Source: an uncultured Lachnospiraceae bacterium (lineage in GTDB: Bacteria > Bacillota > Clostridia > Lachnospirales > Lachnospiraceae). Taken from it: DNA of 64,000 nucleotides. Location of the stretch: positions 1-64,000 of the forward strand of contig CAKREB010000016.1 of the NCBI GenBank assembly GCA_934317005.1. The letters run 5' to 3'. Below, one piece after another: positions 49,083 to 58,520 of the stretch. Each line of letters opens with the position of its first letter. Positions within the stretch are counted from its first letter, which is position 1. The notes below the pieces were generated by a model, which was not told where the DNA came from, ran no database searches, and was given only the letters and a program-made list of their open reading frames with translations. The translations under genes and the position numbers were made by a program.

Positions 49083-50771
49083 TCATCTCCCAATCAACAC
49101 CCTTTTCCCCTCAAATGCAAATCCATAATGCCTTATTCTCTCTTTTGCAATTCCCATTGCCAGCAACGCAGAATCATATTCCTTTTCCTCTATCTGACGT
49201 AGTGCCATCTGTACGGTAGCTTCCAAATCTTTCTCTTCCATAGAATCATGCACTTTAAACTCCATAATAATTGCATCATCTGTTTTGCTTAATGGAATCA
49301 ACATGACATCATACCTTCCATAACCACTTTCTCTATTGGACTGCAGGGAATATCTCTCACTTAATTCCACCAGCAATCCCAGTACAAACCCATGATAAAA
49401 TCGTTCCGGCTGTGTTCGTTCAGATGGATGATTTCCAACATCAAAATTGCTAAATGTCATAACTGCCACTTCATTCATATATGCATTCATTGCCTTAATA
49501 TCCGCCTCAAGCAATGCTTTTATAAAACCATTGTAATTGGATTGCGTTGCGTGAAACCAACCACGAAACATATTATAAAACATACTCATGGTTTCTAAAT
49601 TGGTAATACTCAGATGATACCACGGGATTTTTAAAATTCCTCTTCGTTCTATGCAGTTTATTTTTAAATATCCGCTTGCTACCAACAAACTCCATACTGC
49701 ATTTTCGTCATGATCTAATTGTTCAAAAACAATCTGCTCATCGAAATTAACAATGACCTCTTCGCCCTTGACCAGACTCTCCATCATCTCTTTAAACTCC
49801 GCTGGAGCAGTTCGTATCAGATAATCCGCCAATGCATTGGAACTGGTTGCCACCCAATATGTCTGAAACTCCTTTGTTTTCAAGAAGTTGGTAATAGACC
49901 ATGGATTATAGATGTCTTTGTAATTGCCAAATGTAAAACCATCATACCAATGCTTTACCTCATCCATTTGATCTGACATCTGAAACGATTCCAACGCAGC
50001 AAATACTTCCGACTCTGTAAAACCAAAACAAGACGCATATTCCTGACTTGTTGTTGTAACTACTTTCAGGTTATTCAGATCAGAAAACATCGACTCCTTA
50101 CTGACTCTCGTAATGCCAGTCATGACGGCTCGTTCCAAATAAGGATTTGTTTTAAATGTTGCATTAAATAGACTTCGAAGATATGCGGTAAATGCCTCCC
50201 AATATCCTCCAAGATATGCTTCCTGCATCGGCGTATCGTATTCATCCAAAAGAATAATAACCTTTTTCCCATAATAACGCTCCAAATAGCTACAAAGCTG
50301 ATTCAGCGCTAATACCGCCTGTGTATCATCCATGTTCATGGTAACAGATTGATAACTTTTTTTCTCATTTTTGCTTAATAAGCTACCTTGCATAAGATAG
50401 CGGTTTTCCGCATAGATTTGCGCAATCTGCGCATTTATTTCCTTCTTGGCAGCCTGTAGGTTATCTGCTTTTACCGCAGCAAAAGTCAGAAAAATCACCG
50501 GATAGGTTCCCTGTAATTGACGATACTTCTCATTTTCCCAAATATCCAATCCCTCAAACAAATCGGAACGCCCCTGATATTTATTTGAAAAAAAGCTCTC
50601 TAACATACGCATATTTAATGTTTTTCCAAAGCGGCGCGGACGGGTAAGCAACGTAACATCATCCCCGGACTCCCACCATTCCTCAATCCACTTTGTCTTG
50701 TCTATATAAAAGTAGTCATTTTCCCTTAAAGCCACAAAATCCTGCTTTCCTATACTGATTATTTTTTCCAT
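49083..50771 (-). CDS. AAA-ATPase-like / PD-(D/E)xK nuclease-family protein
   Basis: The 562-residue protein has the N-terminal AAA-ATPase-like domain (DxFYIDKT-like start, nucleotide-binding TRPRRFGKTLNM, then VIILLDEYDTP) and a C-terminal PDDEXK_9-like nuclease part (GRYDVMLIPL, AIIMEFKV). These proteins are abundant, often in several copies, in Lachnospiraceae and Bacteroidetes and are poorly understood; a defence or mobile-element role is often suggested. ATG 50771 follows GGCGGTGA; an upstream start at 50840 is unsupported. It appears to be a single-gene unit between two operons. Confidence 0.85.
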   Translation of the reverse strand: MEKIISIGKQDFVALRENDYFYIDKTKWIEEWWESGDDVTLLTRPRRFGKTLNMRMLESFFSNKYQGRSDLFEGLDIWENEKYRQLQGTYPVIFLTFAAVKADNLQAAKKEINAQIAQIYAENRYLMQGSLLSKNEKKSYQSVTMNMDDTQAVLALNQLCSYLERYYGKKVIILLDEYDTPMQEAYLGGYWEAFTAYLRSLFNATFKTNPYLERAVMTGITRVSKESMFSDLNNLKVVTTTSQEYASCFGFTESEVFAALESFQMSDQMDEVKHWYDGFTFGNYKDIYNPWSITNFLKTKEFQTYWVATSSNALADYLIRTAPAEFKEMMESLVKGEEVIVNFDEQIVFEQLDHDENAVWSLLVASGYLKINCIERRGILKIPWYHLSITNLETMSMFYNMFRGWFHATQSNYNGFIKALLEADIKAMNAYMNEVAVMTFSNFDVGNHPSERTQPERFYHGFVLGLLVELSERYSLQSNRESGYGRYDVMLIPLSKTDDAIIMEFKVHDSMEEKDLEATVQMALRQIEEKEYDSALLAMGIAKERIRHYGFAFEGKRVLIGR

Positions 50772-50863
50772 ACATTCACCGCCTTCTGCTATGTGTCTGT
50801 CTCTATTATACACTATCCATAAGTTCTCACACAACAACAAAACAGTTTTTCATATTCAGCCCA

Positions 50864-51790
50864 TCATCTCCCAATCCTTGTTCCACTTTTTCCATCCAAA
50901 ATCTCCCGAAGCTTATGCAAGGCTCCAATCACCGCAACGCTATCCTTCCGCCAAAGCACAAACCCTTCTGCCGCCTGCACCTTCGGAAGCATACTTCCCT
51001 CCGGGAACTGTCCCTGTCGGATATACTCATCCAGATTTTCTACTGTTACATATGTAAGATTTTTCTGTGTTGGTTTTCCATAGTCAATCGCCAGATACTC
51101 TTCTCCCGTCAGGATCAGCAGATAATCCGCGCCAAGCTCCTGTGCGATTCGCTGTGCCGTAAAGTCCTTATCTATAACTGCTTCCACACCACGCAGGCTT
51201 CCATCCGCTTCACGCACGACCGGAATGCCCCCACCGCCTCCTGTGATAACAATTGCACCACTTTTAATCAATTCGTGAATAGCAGAAATCTCCACAATTC
51301 CCTTTGGCTTTGGTGATGTAACCAGTCGGCGATATCCCCTTCCGGCGTCTTCTGCTATCACAACATTCTTTTCACGCATAAGCTGTTCTGCCTGCTCTTT
51401 GGTATAAAAAGGACCAATCGGTTTTGTCGGAAGCAGTCCCTTCATCTCTTCTTCATCCACCAGAACCTGTGTCACCAGTGTAACCACCTGTGTTGTGCTT
51501 TTTTGATTCTGCAGCTCATTATAAATGTGCTGTTGCAAGGGATAACCTATCATTGCCTGTGTCATTGCCACACATTCATCCATTGGACTTTGTGGTATCA
51601 TCTGTCTGGCTGCTTCATTTTGTAACACCAGATTTCCTATCTGTGGTCCATTCCCATGAACCACCACTATGCAATGCCCCTTTTCGCTAAAATCTACCAC
51701 CACCTTTGCAATATCACGCAGGATCTGATCCAAACCTGCTGCATTTTGCGCCAGTGCATTGCCGCCAATCGCTATGACATATGTACTCAT
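50864..51790 (-). CDS. allK: Carbamate kinase of the oxamate/carbamoyl operon
   Basis: The 308-residue amino-acid-kinase-fold enzyme has the N-terminal AIGGNALAQ, VVVHGNGPQIGN, GGGGIPVV, EAVIDKDFTA and the substrate motif near the end. Carbamate kinases transfer phosphate from carbamoyl phosphate to ADP, giving ATP, ammonia and CO2. In Escherichia coli the allantoin cluster uses a carbamate kinase with the oxamate carbamoyltransferase. Here it is the last gene of the operon, 66 bp after AllG. ATG 51790 is preferred over 51799 because of spacing from AGGA. Confidence 0.9.
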   Translation of the reverse strand: MSTYVIAIGGNALAQNAAGLDQILRDIAKVVVDFSEKGHCIVVVHGNGPQIGNLVLQNEAARQMIPQSPMDECVAMTQAMIGYPLQQHIYNELQNQKSTTQVVTLVTQVLVDEEEMKGLLPTKPIGPFYTKEQAEQLMREKNVVIAEDAGRGYRRLVTSPKPKGIVEISAIHELIKSGAIVITGGGGGIPVVREADGSLRGVEAVIDKDFTAQRIAQELGADYLLILTGEEYLAIDYGKPTQKNLTYVTVENLDEYIRQGQFPEGSMLPKVQAAEGFVLWRKDSVAVIGALHKLREILDGKSGTRIGR

Positions 51791-51856
51791 ACGCACCATT
51801 CCTATCTATCCTTAATACCATCCGGTATAAAAATGGATTCTTTGTAATTTACCTTG

Positions 51857-53272
51857 TCAACTCGCACAGTATTTCTCTACATATGCAAGCAACGCCTGAT
51901 AAAAGCACTCCATCGGCGGAGATACAATACCTGCTCCAATCTGTCCGACTCCGGCGTCCTTGTGGGCAATCCCGGTATTGATTACAGGAAGAATGCCTGT
52001 TTCAATTACCTTTAGCATATCAATTCCAATGGCACTGCCCTTAAAATTCAGATTCGGAATGGCATATGCCGGGTTGCTGTCCGTACATATACTGTACATT
52101 TTTCTAGACACTGCAAGTGCATCATCTGTCGTTCCTCCGACAAACTGAACAATCGCCGGTGCACCTCCCATAGCAAAGCCACCGATTCCCATCGTTTCCG
52201 TAATGGCGCTGTCACCGATATCACGATTCGCATCTTCCTGACTATATCCCGGAAAATACAATCCCTGAATATAATTAGATTCTCCCTCATAGAACGTGTC
52301 TGCCGAAAGTCCACTGACCTTGATACCAAAGTTCACACCGTTTCTTGCCATAACCGTCAAGACCGTTGCATACTTTACACCCTGCCCTGCTTCCAGACAA
52401 ATCTTACATGCCGGCATCGAAAGATTCAGAAAATAGTGATCATTTCCTGCGATAAAGGAAAGCACTCTCTGCAGTACTTCCTTATCTTCAACCGCCTCAA
52501 GCAGCAATAAGCTGATCTGTTTGTAAAACAGACTTGTTGCCGCCTTATTCCGATTGTGACATTCGTCCCCCATCTGCAGTGCCTGTGCTGTAATGAGCTG
52601 AATATCAATTCCATCAGTCAGCGCAAGCGCCTTTTTTAGTGCTGGCGCAAACTCATCCCGTATCCAAAACAAACGGTTTAGTACCTCTTCCGAATATGCC
52701 CCGAATCGCAGCACTTTTCCTAAACCTTCATTGACATTACAATATGCATATGTGTTATTGGTGATATCTTTGATCACATGAACCGGCATTGTAGCAGAAA
52801 TCACCCCTGCCATCGGGCCTACCGCATGATATTGATGGCATGCACCAAAAGTAATTTTTCCATCCTCTATCAATTTTCTTGCTGAGGCTTCATTTTCTGC
52901 CAGTCCTTCATAAATAACAGCACCAATCACAGCTCCCTGCATCGGGCCGCACATTTCTTTCCACGCAATATCGGGTCCGGAATGAAGAATCGTTGTTTTT
53001 GTCATGCCCGGAATACATTCGATGGCAGGTGCAATATCGACAAGCATCGGCTTTGCCGCGCGGATTCTGGCAACCACTTCTGCGTTTGCCTTTTCAATCT
53101 TGTCCCGCAGTGGTTCTATTCGATCAAGTGCATCCAGTATCTTGCGGTTTCCACCGGCTACCGGCTTCCAATCCACCTGGCACACAGCTGCTCCCTGCTT
53201 TTCCATATCCTGTTCAAAGCCTTTTAAACCCACATTAATAATATTTAAATCTTCCTGTAGAATCTGATTCAT
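51857..53272 (-). CDS. allG: Oxamate carbamoyltransferase subunit AllG (DUF1116, YlbE-like)
   Basis: The 471-residue protein is a DUF1116 member. In Escherichia coli AllG (formerly YlbE), with AllF and AllH, forms the oxamic transcarbamylase that makes carbamoyl phosphate from oxalurate. Conserved DUF1116 stretches include GMTKTTILHSGP, GPMQGAVIGA, GPMAGVISATMP and GIGGFAMGGAPAIV. The start is ATG 53272: it follows GAAATGAGGA of leader copy B; an upstream in-frame ATG at 53371 would run through the structured leader. Its gene lies between AllF and carbamate kinase. Confidence 0.9.
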   Translation of the reverse strand: MNQILQEDLNIINVGLKGFEQDMEKQGAAVCQVDWKPVAGGNRKILDALDRIEPLRDKIEKANAEVVARIRAAKPMLVDIAPAIECIPGMTKTTILHSGPDIAWKEMCGPMQGAVIGAVIYEGLAENEASARKLIEDGKITFGACHQYHAVGPMAGVISATMPVHVIKDITNNTYAYCNVNEGLGKVLRFGAYSEEVLNRLFWIRDEFAPALKKALALTDGIDIQLITAQALQMGDECHNRNKAATSLFYKQISLLLLEAVEDKEVLQRVLSFIAGNDHYFLNLSMPACKICLEAGQGVKYATVLTVMARNGVNFGIKVSGLSADTFYEGESNYIQGLYFPGYSQEDANRDIGDSAITETMGIGGFAMGGAPAIVQFVGGTTDDALAVSRKMYSICTDSNPAYAIPNLNFKGSAIGIDMLKVIETGILPVINTGIAHKDAGVGQIGAGIVSPPMECFYQALLAYVEKYCAS

Positions 53273-53278
53273 AATATT

Positions 53279-53372
53279 CCTCATTTCTGCGCACATTTTC
53301 TGTGCGTAACGAGTCTGTATCAAGTGCGCACGGACACAGATCCCGCGTGTAAAAAATAATATTTTCCACACT
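53279..53372 (-). promoter_or_regulatory. Pseudoknotted leader element, copy B, inside the operon
   Basis: On the minus strand hairpin 1 has 11 bp (two G.U). Hairpin 2 pairs CGGG and TCTGTGTC with GATACAGA and CTCG, with one bulged A at the same place as the bulged C of copy A. Loop GCGCAC is complementary to GTGCGC, which precedes GAAATGAGGA of allG. The element fills the whole 105-bp allF-allG gap, so it is intercistronic and must act on translation or processing. Confidence 0.6.
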
Positions 53373-53377
53373 ATTCC

Positions 53378-54907
53378 TCATTTCTGAGCATTTACAATCT
53401 CATATGCCATTTCAACCGCTTCCATGTTACTTTCTGCTACAATGCATCCATTGTCAGCAAGCATCTTCTTTTGCTTTTCCTTTTTCTGAAAGTCTGCATT
53501 GGTTCCACATACATAGGTCACAAACACAATATTTCTCCCCTCTGCCGCTGCAAGCTCTTTTCCCTGACGGAGTATTTCCAAAGTATCCCCAACCGGATCT
53601 TTCCCGGAACCGTATCCGATTTCAAAATCCAATAAAACTACAGCCGTAGAAGGGTCTTTGCATTCTTCTAAAATTTTCTCTGACCGAATCGTCGGGTCCA
53701 TCATTGGATGCGGTCTGCCATTGGTAAACTGATCATCCCCCAAATCTAACAAAGTATGATCATGACTGACAAAAGCATCCTCTAACACAGACTCCTTATC
53801 ATGTGAAACGTTCGAGTATACCCTCGGAAGCTTCTGCGACAGATAATAAAAGCTTTCTGCGCACAATGTTCCACCACAATATAAAGCGCGAATATATTTT
53901 TGCGTCGGTGCCAATGCAATCTGATCCACAATAATATTGTCACACAGTTCGACCTCCTGCCCTGTTGACAGTTCAACCGCCTTTGCAGCCGCTTTTTGTA
54001 AAGAATCTGCAACAAAGGCATTTTCCACAGAGGTTTTGACCGGTTCCCTGCTTGTAATTGCAAATACTACCGGTTTTGTAATCTCCTCTGCGATCAGATT
54101 CTCTATTTCGTCAAAGACATCCGTGTCCGGTAACTTGGACACCATAACGATCACCTTCGTCTTATCATCTGCCTGTAATAGTCTTAAAGCATCCTTCATC
54201 ATTCTACCGCCAATTTCTTTACTCAGATCACGGCCGCCTACACCTAACGCATTGGAAATTCCTCCACCATACTCATCTACTAATGCCATTACTTCCTGCA
54301 TGCCTGTTCCTGATGCTCCGGCAACTCCAATATCCCCATAAGAAACCTCATTGGCAAAGCAAAGTCCAACCCCCTGTATCAGACAGGTTCCACAATCCGG
54401 TCCCATGACCAATAGTTCCTTCTGATGCGCTAACTCCTTTAGCTCCTTTTCCTGTGTAATGCTAATATTGTCGCTAAAAAGCATCACATTTTTATTGGCG
54501 CGGAGTGCTGACTTTGCTTCACGATATGCATACTCTCCGGGGATCGAGATAACGACAAGATTGGAAGCTGTTTCTGTGGATAATGCCTGCTTTAAGCTTG
54601 TATACGCTTCCTTTTTCTGACTTCCCGATTTTTCATCCCCTTTTAGCTTCTGCTCAATTAATGCCTTGATTTCTTCTACATCTGTAGCATCATCAACCAG
54701 AAATGCAATCATCAGATCATTTTCATCACAGCCTTCTACCTCTTCATTGCTTAACCCAACGTGAGCCAGCAATTCTTTATTCATCGTCGTTCCCATTGAA
54801 ACGACAATATTATCTATATCTTCCCGTTTCTTTATATCTGCTGACAATGACATTAAAGTTACGGAATCATAATATTCATTCTTGCGTATTTCTATATATT
54901 TCTTCAT
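53378..54907 (-). CDS. allF: Oxamate carbamoyltransferase subunit AllF (FdrA-like)
   Basis: The 509-residue protein matches FdrA: a DxVxLM-type start (YYDSVTLMSLSADI), N-terminal CoA-binding-like (Rossmann) region, GASGTGMQEVMALVDEYGGGI, GVGGRDLSKEIGG, and a C-terminal LLDFEIGYGSG. It was formerly called FdrA and is now known to be one of three oxamic transcarbamylase subunits (AllF). It is translationally coupled to AllH by a 4-bp overlap. The succinyl-CoA synthetase-like fold fits binding of a phosphorylated intermediate; this part is inferred. Confidence 0.9.
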   Translation of the reverse strand: MKKYIEIRKNEYYDSVTLMSLSADIKKREDIDNIVVSMGTTMNKELLAHVGLSNEEVEGCDENDLMIAFLVDDATDVEEIKALIEQKLKGDEKSGSQKKEAYTSLKQALSTETASNLVVISIPGEYAYREAKSALRANKNVMLFSDNISITQEKELKELAHQKELLVMGPDCGTCLIQGVGLCFANEVSYGDIGVAGASGTGMQEVMALVDEYGGGISNALGVGGRDLSKEIGGRMMKDALRLLQADDKTKVIVMVSKLPDTDVFDEIENLIAEEITKPVVFAITSREPVKTSVENAFVADSLQKAAAKAVELSTGQEVELCDNIIVDQIALAPTQKYIRALYCGGTLCAESFYYLSQKLPRVYSNVSHDKESVLEDAFVSHDHTLLDLGDDQFTNGRPHPMMDPTIRSEKILEECKDPSTAVVLLDFEIGYGSGKDPVGDTLEILRQGKELAAAEGRNIVFVTYVCGTNADFQKKEKQKKMLADNGCIVAESNMEAVEMAYEIVNAQK

Positions 54908-55815
54908 AAAAATCTCCCTTCAAATCCTGCTGCCAGCCCGGCTAACACTCCACACATGGTATCTGTTCCGGATGTGCTTCCATATGCCAGCACTCCGTGC
55001 ACCGCCTTTTTTCCCTTTTGCCAGTCATCCTTTTCCAATGCTGTAAACAGATCAACAAGTGAATATCTCGCCTCACCGTTCCATGCATTTTTAAGCATGG
55101 CTATACTGACTGCCTCAGTATCTTTTTCTGCCTGTCTTATATAATCTGCAAACGGGAAAGCTTCTCTCCATTTTGCCCGCAGGTAATACGCGCTCAGGAA
55201 AAAACCATTCAGGAAATCATCACCGGAAGGTGTCAGTCCCACACCCAGACCGGTTATATCACAAATTGCCTGATACATTTTGTGGACACTGTATGCCGAC
55301 CACTTTTCACTGCACTGTACGATTTTCTGTACTCTGCATCGAAACAACTCTCCAAGCTCATCTGACTGTTTCCCTTCAAAGACGGCATCAAACAGACTGC
55401 TTTTATTTCCATATACTTTTGTAAGATGACATATGGAAGAAAGCATTTTTCCCGATACTGCCTGACACTTTTTAGGGATAACAAGCTTCTTACTTGGCAA
55501 CGCGTGTTGAAAATCCACACAAATCTTATTCTCATTGCCTATTATTAAAAGCATATCCCGATAACATACCGGCTGTCCCTCTTTTAGATGCCATGATGCA
55601 AAGTCCATGTTTTTATCTAAGACCATTGCTGCAGGAAATGGTTCACAATCCACTTGAATCAAGGCGACAAGCGTCCCATTCTCTGTCAGCATATTTACTA
55701 CTTTATGAAAAATAGAATGTATTCTTCCATTAAATCCATCGCCATGCCATATTGCTGACGGATATATCTGTTTTCCCTGCCAAAGCTTTGTGCTTCCGGT
55801 ACTTCTCTTGTCCAT
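54904..55815 (-). CDS. allH: Oxamate carbamoyltransferase subunit AllH (DUF2877, YlbF-like)
   Basis: The 303-residue protein belongs to DUF2877. The family signature GLTPSGDDFLNGFF near residue 200 and the C-terminal GTSGTD-like element (GSTSGTDTMCGVLAGL) are present. It overlaps AllF by 4 bp and follows the amidase. The set AllH-AllF-AllG-carbamate kinase is the same as in enterobacterial allantoin clusters (formerly ylbF, fdrA, ylbE), so the reaction is likely carbamoyl transfer between phosphate and a ureido-type acceptor. ATG 55815 follows AGGGGATG; an upstream start at 55848 is less likely. Confidence 0.85.
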   Translation of the reverse strand: MDKRSTGSTKLWQGKQIYPSAIWHGDGFNGRIHSIFHKVVNMLTENGTLVALIQVDCEPFPAAMVLDKNMDFASWHLKEGQPVCYRDMLLIIGNENKICVDFQHALPSKKLVIPKKCQAVSGKMLSSICHLTKVYGNKSSLFDAVFEGKQSDELGELFRCRVQKIVQCSEKWSAYSVHKMYQAICDITGLGVGLTPSGDDFLNGFFLSAYYLRAKWREAFPFADYIRQAEKDTEAVSIAMLKNAWNGEARYSLVDLFTALEKDDWQKGKKAVHGVLAYGSTSGTDTMCGVLAGLAAGFEGRFL

Positions 55816-55894
55816 GCATCCATCCCCTAAACAGTACAAGCCTTTCAACTACGATATCCCATGTCTGTTTCATTCATTCCAGAAGCATGATCAC

Positions 55895-57235
55895 TTACAT
55901 GACAGCTTCCAGCTTCTTTGCCACTGCTACGATTTTATGCTCGGCATCTGCCAGACCAAAAACAGTCACTCCAAACGGAAGAGTTTCCTCTGCATCCATT
56001 CCCGGCACTGCGATCGCACACATATCCAAAAGATTACAGTGATTCGTATATTTTCCCATGTCACTGTTGGTATCAATCGGATTTTCTCTGACTTCATCCC
56101 GCGTATAGGTACCCGAACAGGTTGGAAAGATCATGACTGCATTTTCCAGCAAATTACGTGAAAGCCGTTTATACTCCATTAACTGATGCATCGTTTCATA
56201 CAAATATGCCGCTGTGTAATCCGGTCTGTCACCCGTTTCAAGAATGGTTCTTGTAACCGGAAAAATATCCTCTCCATGCGTCTTAATAAAGCTTCCCAAA
56301 TCTGACCATCTCTCCGCCACACATGGACCTCCATATAGTAAAAGTGCTGCTTTCTGGTAAAAGGTCAGATCTACTTTTTTCACCTGACATCCCAGCATTT
56401 CTATCCTCTGTAAAGTTTCCGTCCATGCCTTTTGATACTGTCTGGCAAATGGCCCGTAAAATTCCGGTTCCTGCTCCGGCAGGTAAACAATCTCTGGTAA
56501 TTTTTCTTCCTTTCGGACAACATTCTTTGACCAGCGGTCTTTCTGATCTAACCCACGTACTACCTTATCGACTATCATTGCTTCTTCTGTCGAATGTGCA
56601 AACACCGTAACACAATCCAGACTGGCACACGCCGGTACCACACCCTTTAGCGGCCATGCACCGCAAGTCGGCTTAAAGCCAACCAGATGATTCAACGCTG
56701 CCGGAACACGTCCACTTCCTGCTGTATCTGTTCCCAGCGCAAATGCTGTCAGACCGACGGCAACCGAAACGGCTGAGCCGGAGCTTGAACCACCACTGAT
56801 CAGTTCTTTTCGCAATGCATTGGAAACCTCTCCATACGGACTTCTCGTGCCTACAAGACCGGTTGCAAACTGATCAAGATTTGTCTTTCCGATTGGAATT
56901 GCTCCTGCTTCCACCAATCTTTCTACAACTGTCGCACTTTTCTCTGGCACATATTCATATGCCTTGCATCCTGCTGTCGTAGGGACATGCGCAAGATCAA
57001 TATTATCTTTGATGGCAAATGGGATTCCCCACAGTGGTTTTGCTTCAAAATCCATGTTTCCAAGATGATCTATGTACTGTTCGATTCGCTCCATTGCAGG
57101 AGGAACGATCCAAATATTCATATCTTCATATTCTTCTGCTTTTTGAATAATCTGTTCTATTAATTTCTTTGGTGTTACTTTTCCCTTCTGATATAATTCT
57201 TTCACAGATGCAATCGTTAATTTTATCTCTTCCAT
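55895..57235 (-). CDS. Amidase-signature enzyme, allophanate hydrolase N-domain
   Basis: The 446-residue amidase shows the Ser-cisSer-Lys triad: Lys in FAIKDNIDL, cis-Ser and Ser in GGSSSGSAV with TDTAGSGRVP. The sequence GIPFAIKDNIDLAHVPTTAGC and the AALNHLVGFKPT motif are those of allophanate hydrolases (AtzF, DUR1,2). Such enzymes hydrolyse allophanate to N-carboxycarbamate and ammonia. The usual C-terminal domain of about 150 residues is missing and is encoded by the gene just upstream (57306-57776), so the enzyme is split. Substrate specificity is not proven by sequence alone. Confidence 0.85.
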   Translation of the reverse strand: MEEIKLTIASVKELYQKGKVTPKKLIEQIIQKAEEYEDMNIWIVPPAMERIEQYIDHLGNMDFEAKPLWGIPFAIKDNIDLAHVPTTAGCKAYEYVPEKSATVVERLVEAGAIPIGKTNLDQFATGLVGTRSPYGEVSNALRKELISGGSSSGSAVSVAVGLTAFALGTDTAGSGRVPAALNHLVGFKPTCGAWPLKGVVPACASLDCVTVFAHSTEEAMIVDKVVRGLDQKDRWSKNVVRKEEKLPEIVYLPEQEPEFYGPFARQYQKAWTETLQRIEMLGCQVKKVDLTFYQKAALLLYGGPCVAERWSDLGSFIKTHGEDIFPVTRTILETGDRPDYTAAYLYETMHQLMEYKRLSRNLLENAVMIFPTCSGTYTRDEVRENPIDTNSDMGKYTNHCNLLDMCAIAVPGMDAEETLPFGVTVFGLADAEHKIVAVAKKLEAVM

Positions 57236-57305
57236 ATCCAGCCTCTTTTCTTTCCTTCTCTGATTTCCTGCTTCTTTTTCTATTTATTATAGACAGATAC
57301 CTTTA

Positions 57306-57776
57306 TTATTTCCTTGTGACATCTTCACAATTATAGAATGTCTTATTTGTGCACTTTTCTTCTTCGCAATAATACCTCCAGCCGCCAAATGACGAAATGT
57401 CATGTAATCCCTTTTCTGCACCTGCCTGTCCCACAAATCCAATTACCTGACTTCCATCCTCCAGACAGATTTTTCCAAGACCAAGCGGAGCCGGTATCTG
57501 CTGTAGAAATTTTCCAATCTGTTCTATAGAAATTTTCCATATTTCTACCTCTAATGCTGTCCCATTTTCAGCACAGCAAACAAGCATCGGTTTGGCAGGA
57601 TCTGTATTCGTCCTGACCATGCGATACTGTGCACTAGTACAGGTTGTTCTGTCATACACAGCCTGCAGCTTAGTCAGTTGATGCTCCAGTCCAAATCCTC
57701 TCATATGTAAACCACATACTGCTACTTCTGTCTTTTCACTCGCACTGTCTTCCATATTCATGCTATCCACAGACAA
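57306..57776 (-). CDS. Stand-alone allophanate hydrolase C-terminal domain
   Basis: The 156-residue protein matches the C-domain of AtzF/DUR1,2: VAVCGLHMRGFGLEHQL, TTCTSAQYRM, KPMLVCCAENG, LEVEIWKI, IPAPLGLGKICLEDG and FGGWRYY. In yeast-type enzymes this domain decarboxylates N-carboxycarbamate to ammonia and CO2. Here it is separate and precedes the amidase by 70 bp. The start is uncertain: TTG 57776 and GTG 57770 are both possible after AAAGGGGG; ATG 57761 is far from it. Confidence 0.83.
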   Translation of the reverse strand: MSVDSMNMEDSASEKTEVAVCGLHMRGFGLEHQLTKLQAVYDRTTCTSAQYRMVRTNTDPAKPMLVCCAENGTALEVEIWKISIEQIGKFLQQIPAPLGLGKICLEDGSQVIGFVGQAGAEKGLHDISSFGGWRYYCEEEKCTNKTFYNCEDVTRK

Positions 57777-57845
57777 AATCCCCCTTTCTATAAGCTTTTC
57801 CCAAACTTTTTCTATCCTCCGTATCCAAAAATATTCCCATTCCGT

Positions 57846-58505
57846 TTATTTTGCCTTTAGCAATTCCACCGTATCTGCTGTCCAGCCAAAGATTGCCCCC
57901 TGCTGTGTAATCATCTTCAAAGATGCCAGATGATCTTCCCTGTCATATGCTGCACTGGCATCATCTACTAACAGACACTCATATCCTCTGTCGTTCGCCT
58001 CACGGATAGTCGTCTGCACACACACATGTGTCGTTACTCCGGTAACAATCAGGAAGGTAATTCCTTTTTCTATCAACAATTTTTCCAGATCTGTTTTATA
58101 AAAAGAACCTTTTCCACATTTATGAATGACTATGTCCTCCGGAAGTGGATATAGCTCTGATACAATATCATTACCCGGTTCTCCCTGAATCATAATACGT
58201 CCCATCGGGCCCAGATCACCGATTCCTGCTCCCTGCCTTTTAGAACGGCGAAGCTTGCTTTCCGGACAATCTGACAGATCAGGCAAATGTCCTTCTTTCG
58301 TATAGATTACAGGCATATCCTGTTTTCTACAGTAGTCGATTACCTGTTTTACTTTTGGTATGATAGCAACAACTTCTGATATATCGTTTCCAAGCATTTC
58401 ACCAAAACCGCCATGCTCACAAAAGTCTCTCTGCATATCAATGACAAGCAATGCCGTCTTTTTCGGATCAAATTCATATTCATATGGTTTTGCATTTACT
58501 TTCAT
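57846..58505 (-). CDS. Isochorismatase-fold cysteine hydrolase (biuret hydrolase-like), copy 2
   Basis: The 219-residue enzyme has the catalytic Asp in LLVIDMQRDFC, Lys in HKCGKGSF and Cys in TGVTTHVCVQTT, the triad of isochorismatase-like amidohydrolases such as BiuH and RutB. The segment YTKEGHLPDLSDCPESK matches biuret/ureidoacrylate amidohydrolases. It is a paralogue of the next gene. ATG 58505 follows GAGGTGAT; GTG 58514 is too close. Probably one of two amide-cleaving steps upstream of allophanate or carbamoyl chemistry. Confidence 0.85.
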   Translation of the reverse strand: MKVNAKPYEYEFDPKKTALLVIDMQRDFCEHGGFGEMLGNDISEVVAIIPKVKQVIDYCRKQDMPVIYTKEGHLPDLSDCPESKLRRSKRQGAGIGDLGPMGRIMIQGEPGNDIVSELYPLPEDIVIHKCGKGSFYKTDLEKLLIEKGITFLIVTGVTTHVCVQTTIREANDRGYECLLVDDASAAYDREDHLASLKMITQQGAIFGWTADTVELLKAK

Positions 58506-58520
58506 CCCAATCACCTCGTT

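Noticed and set aside
53404..54341. Plus-strand ORFs opposite allF
   Set aside because: They are shadows of a strongly supported minus-strand gene, without ribosome binding sites or recognisable domains.
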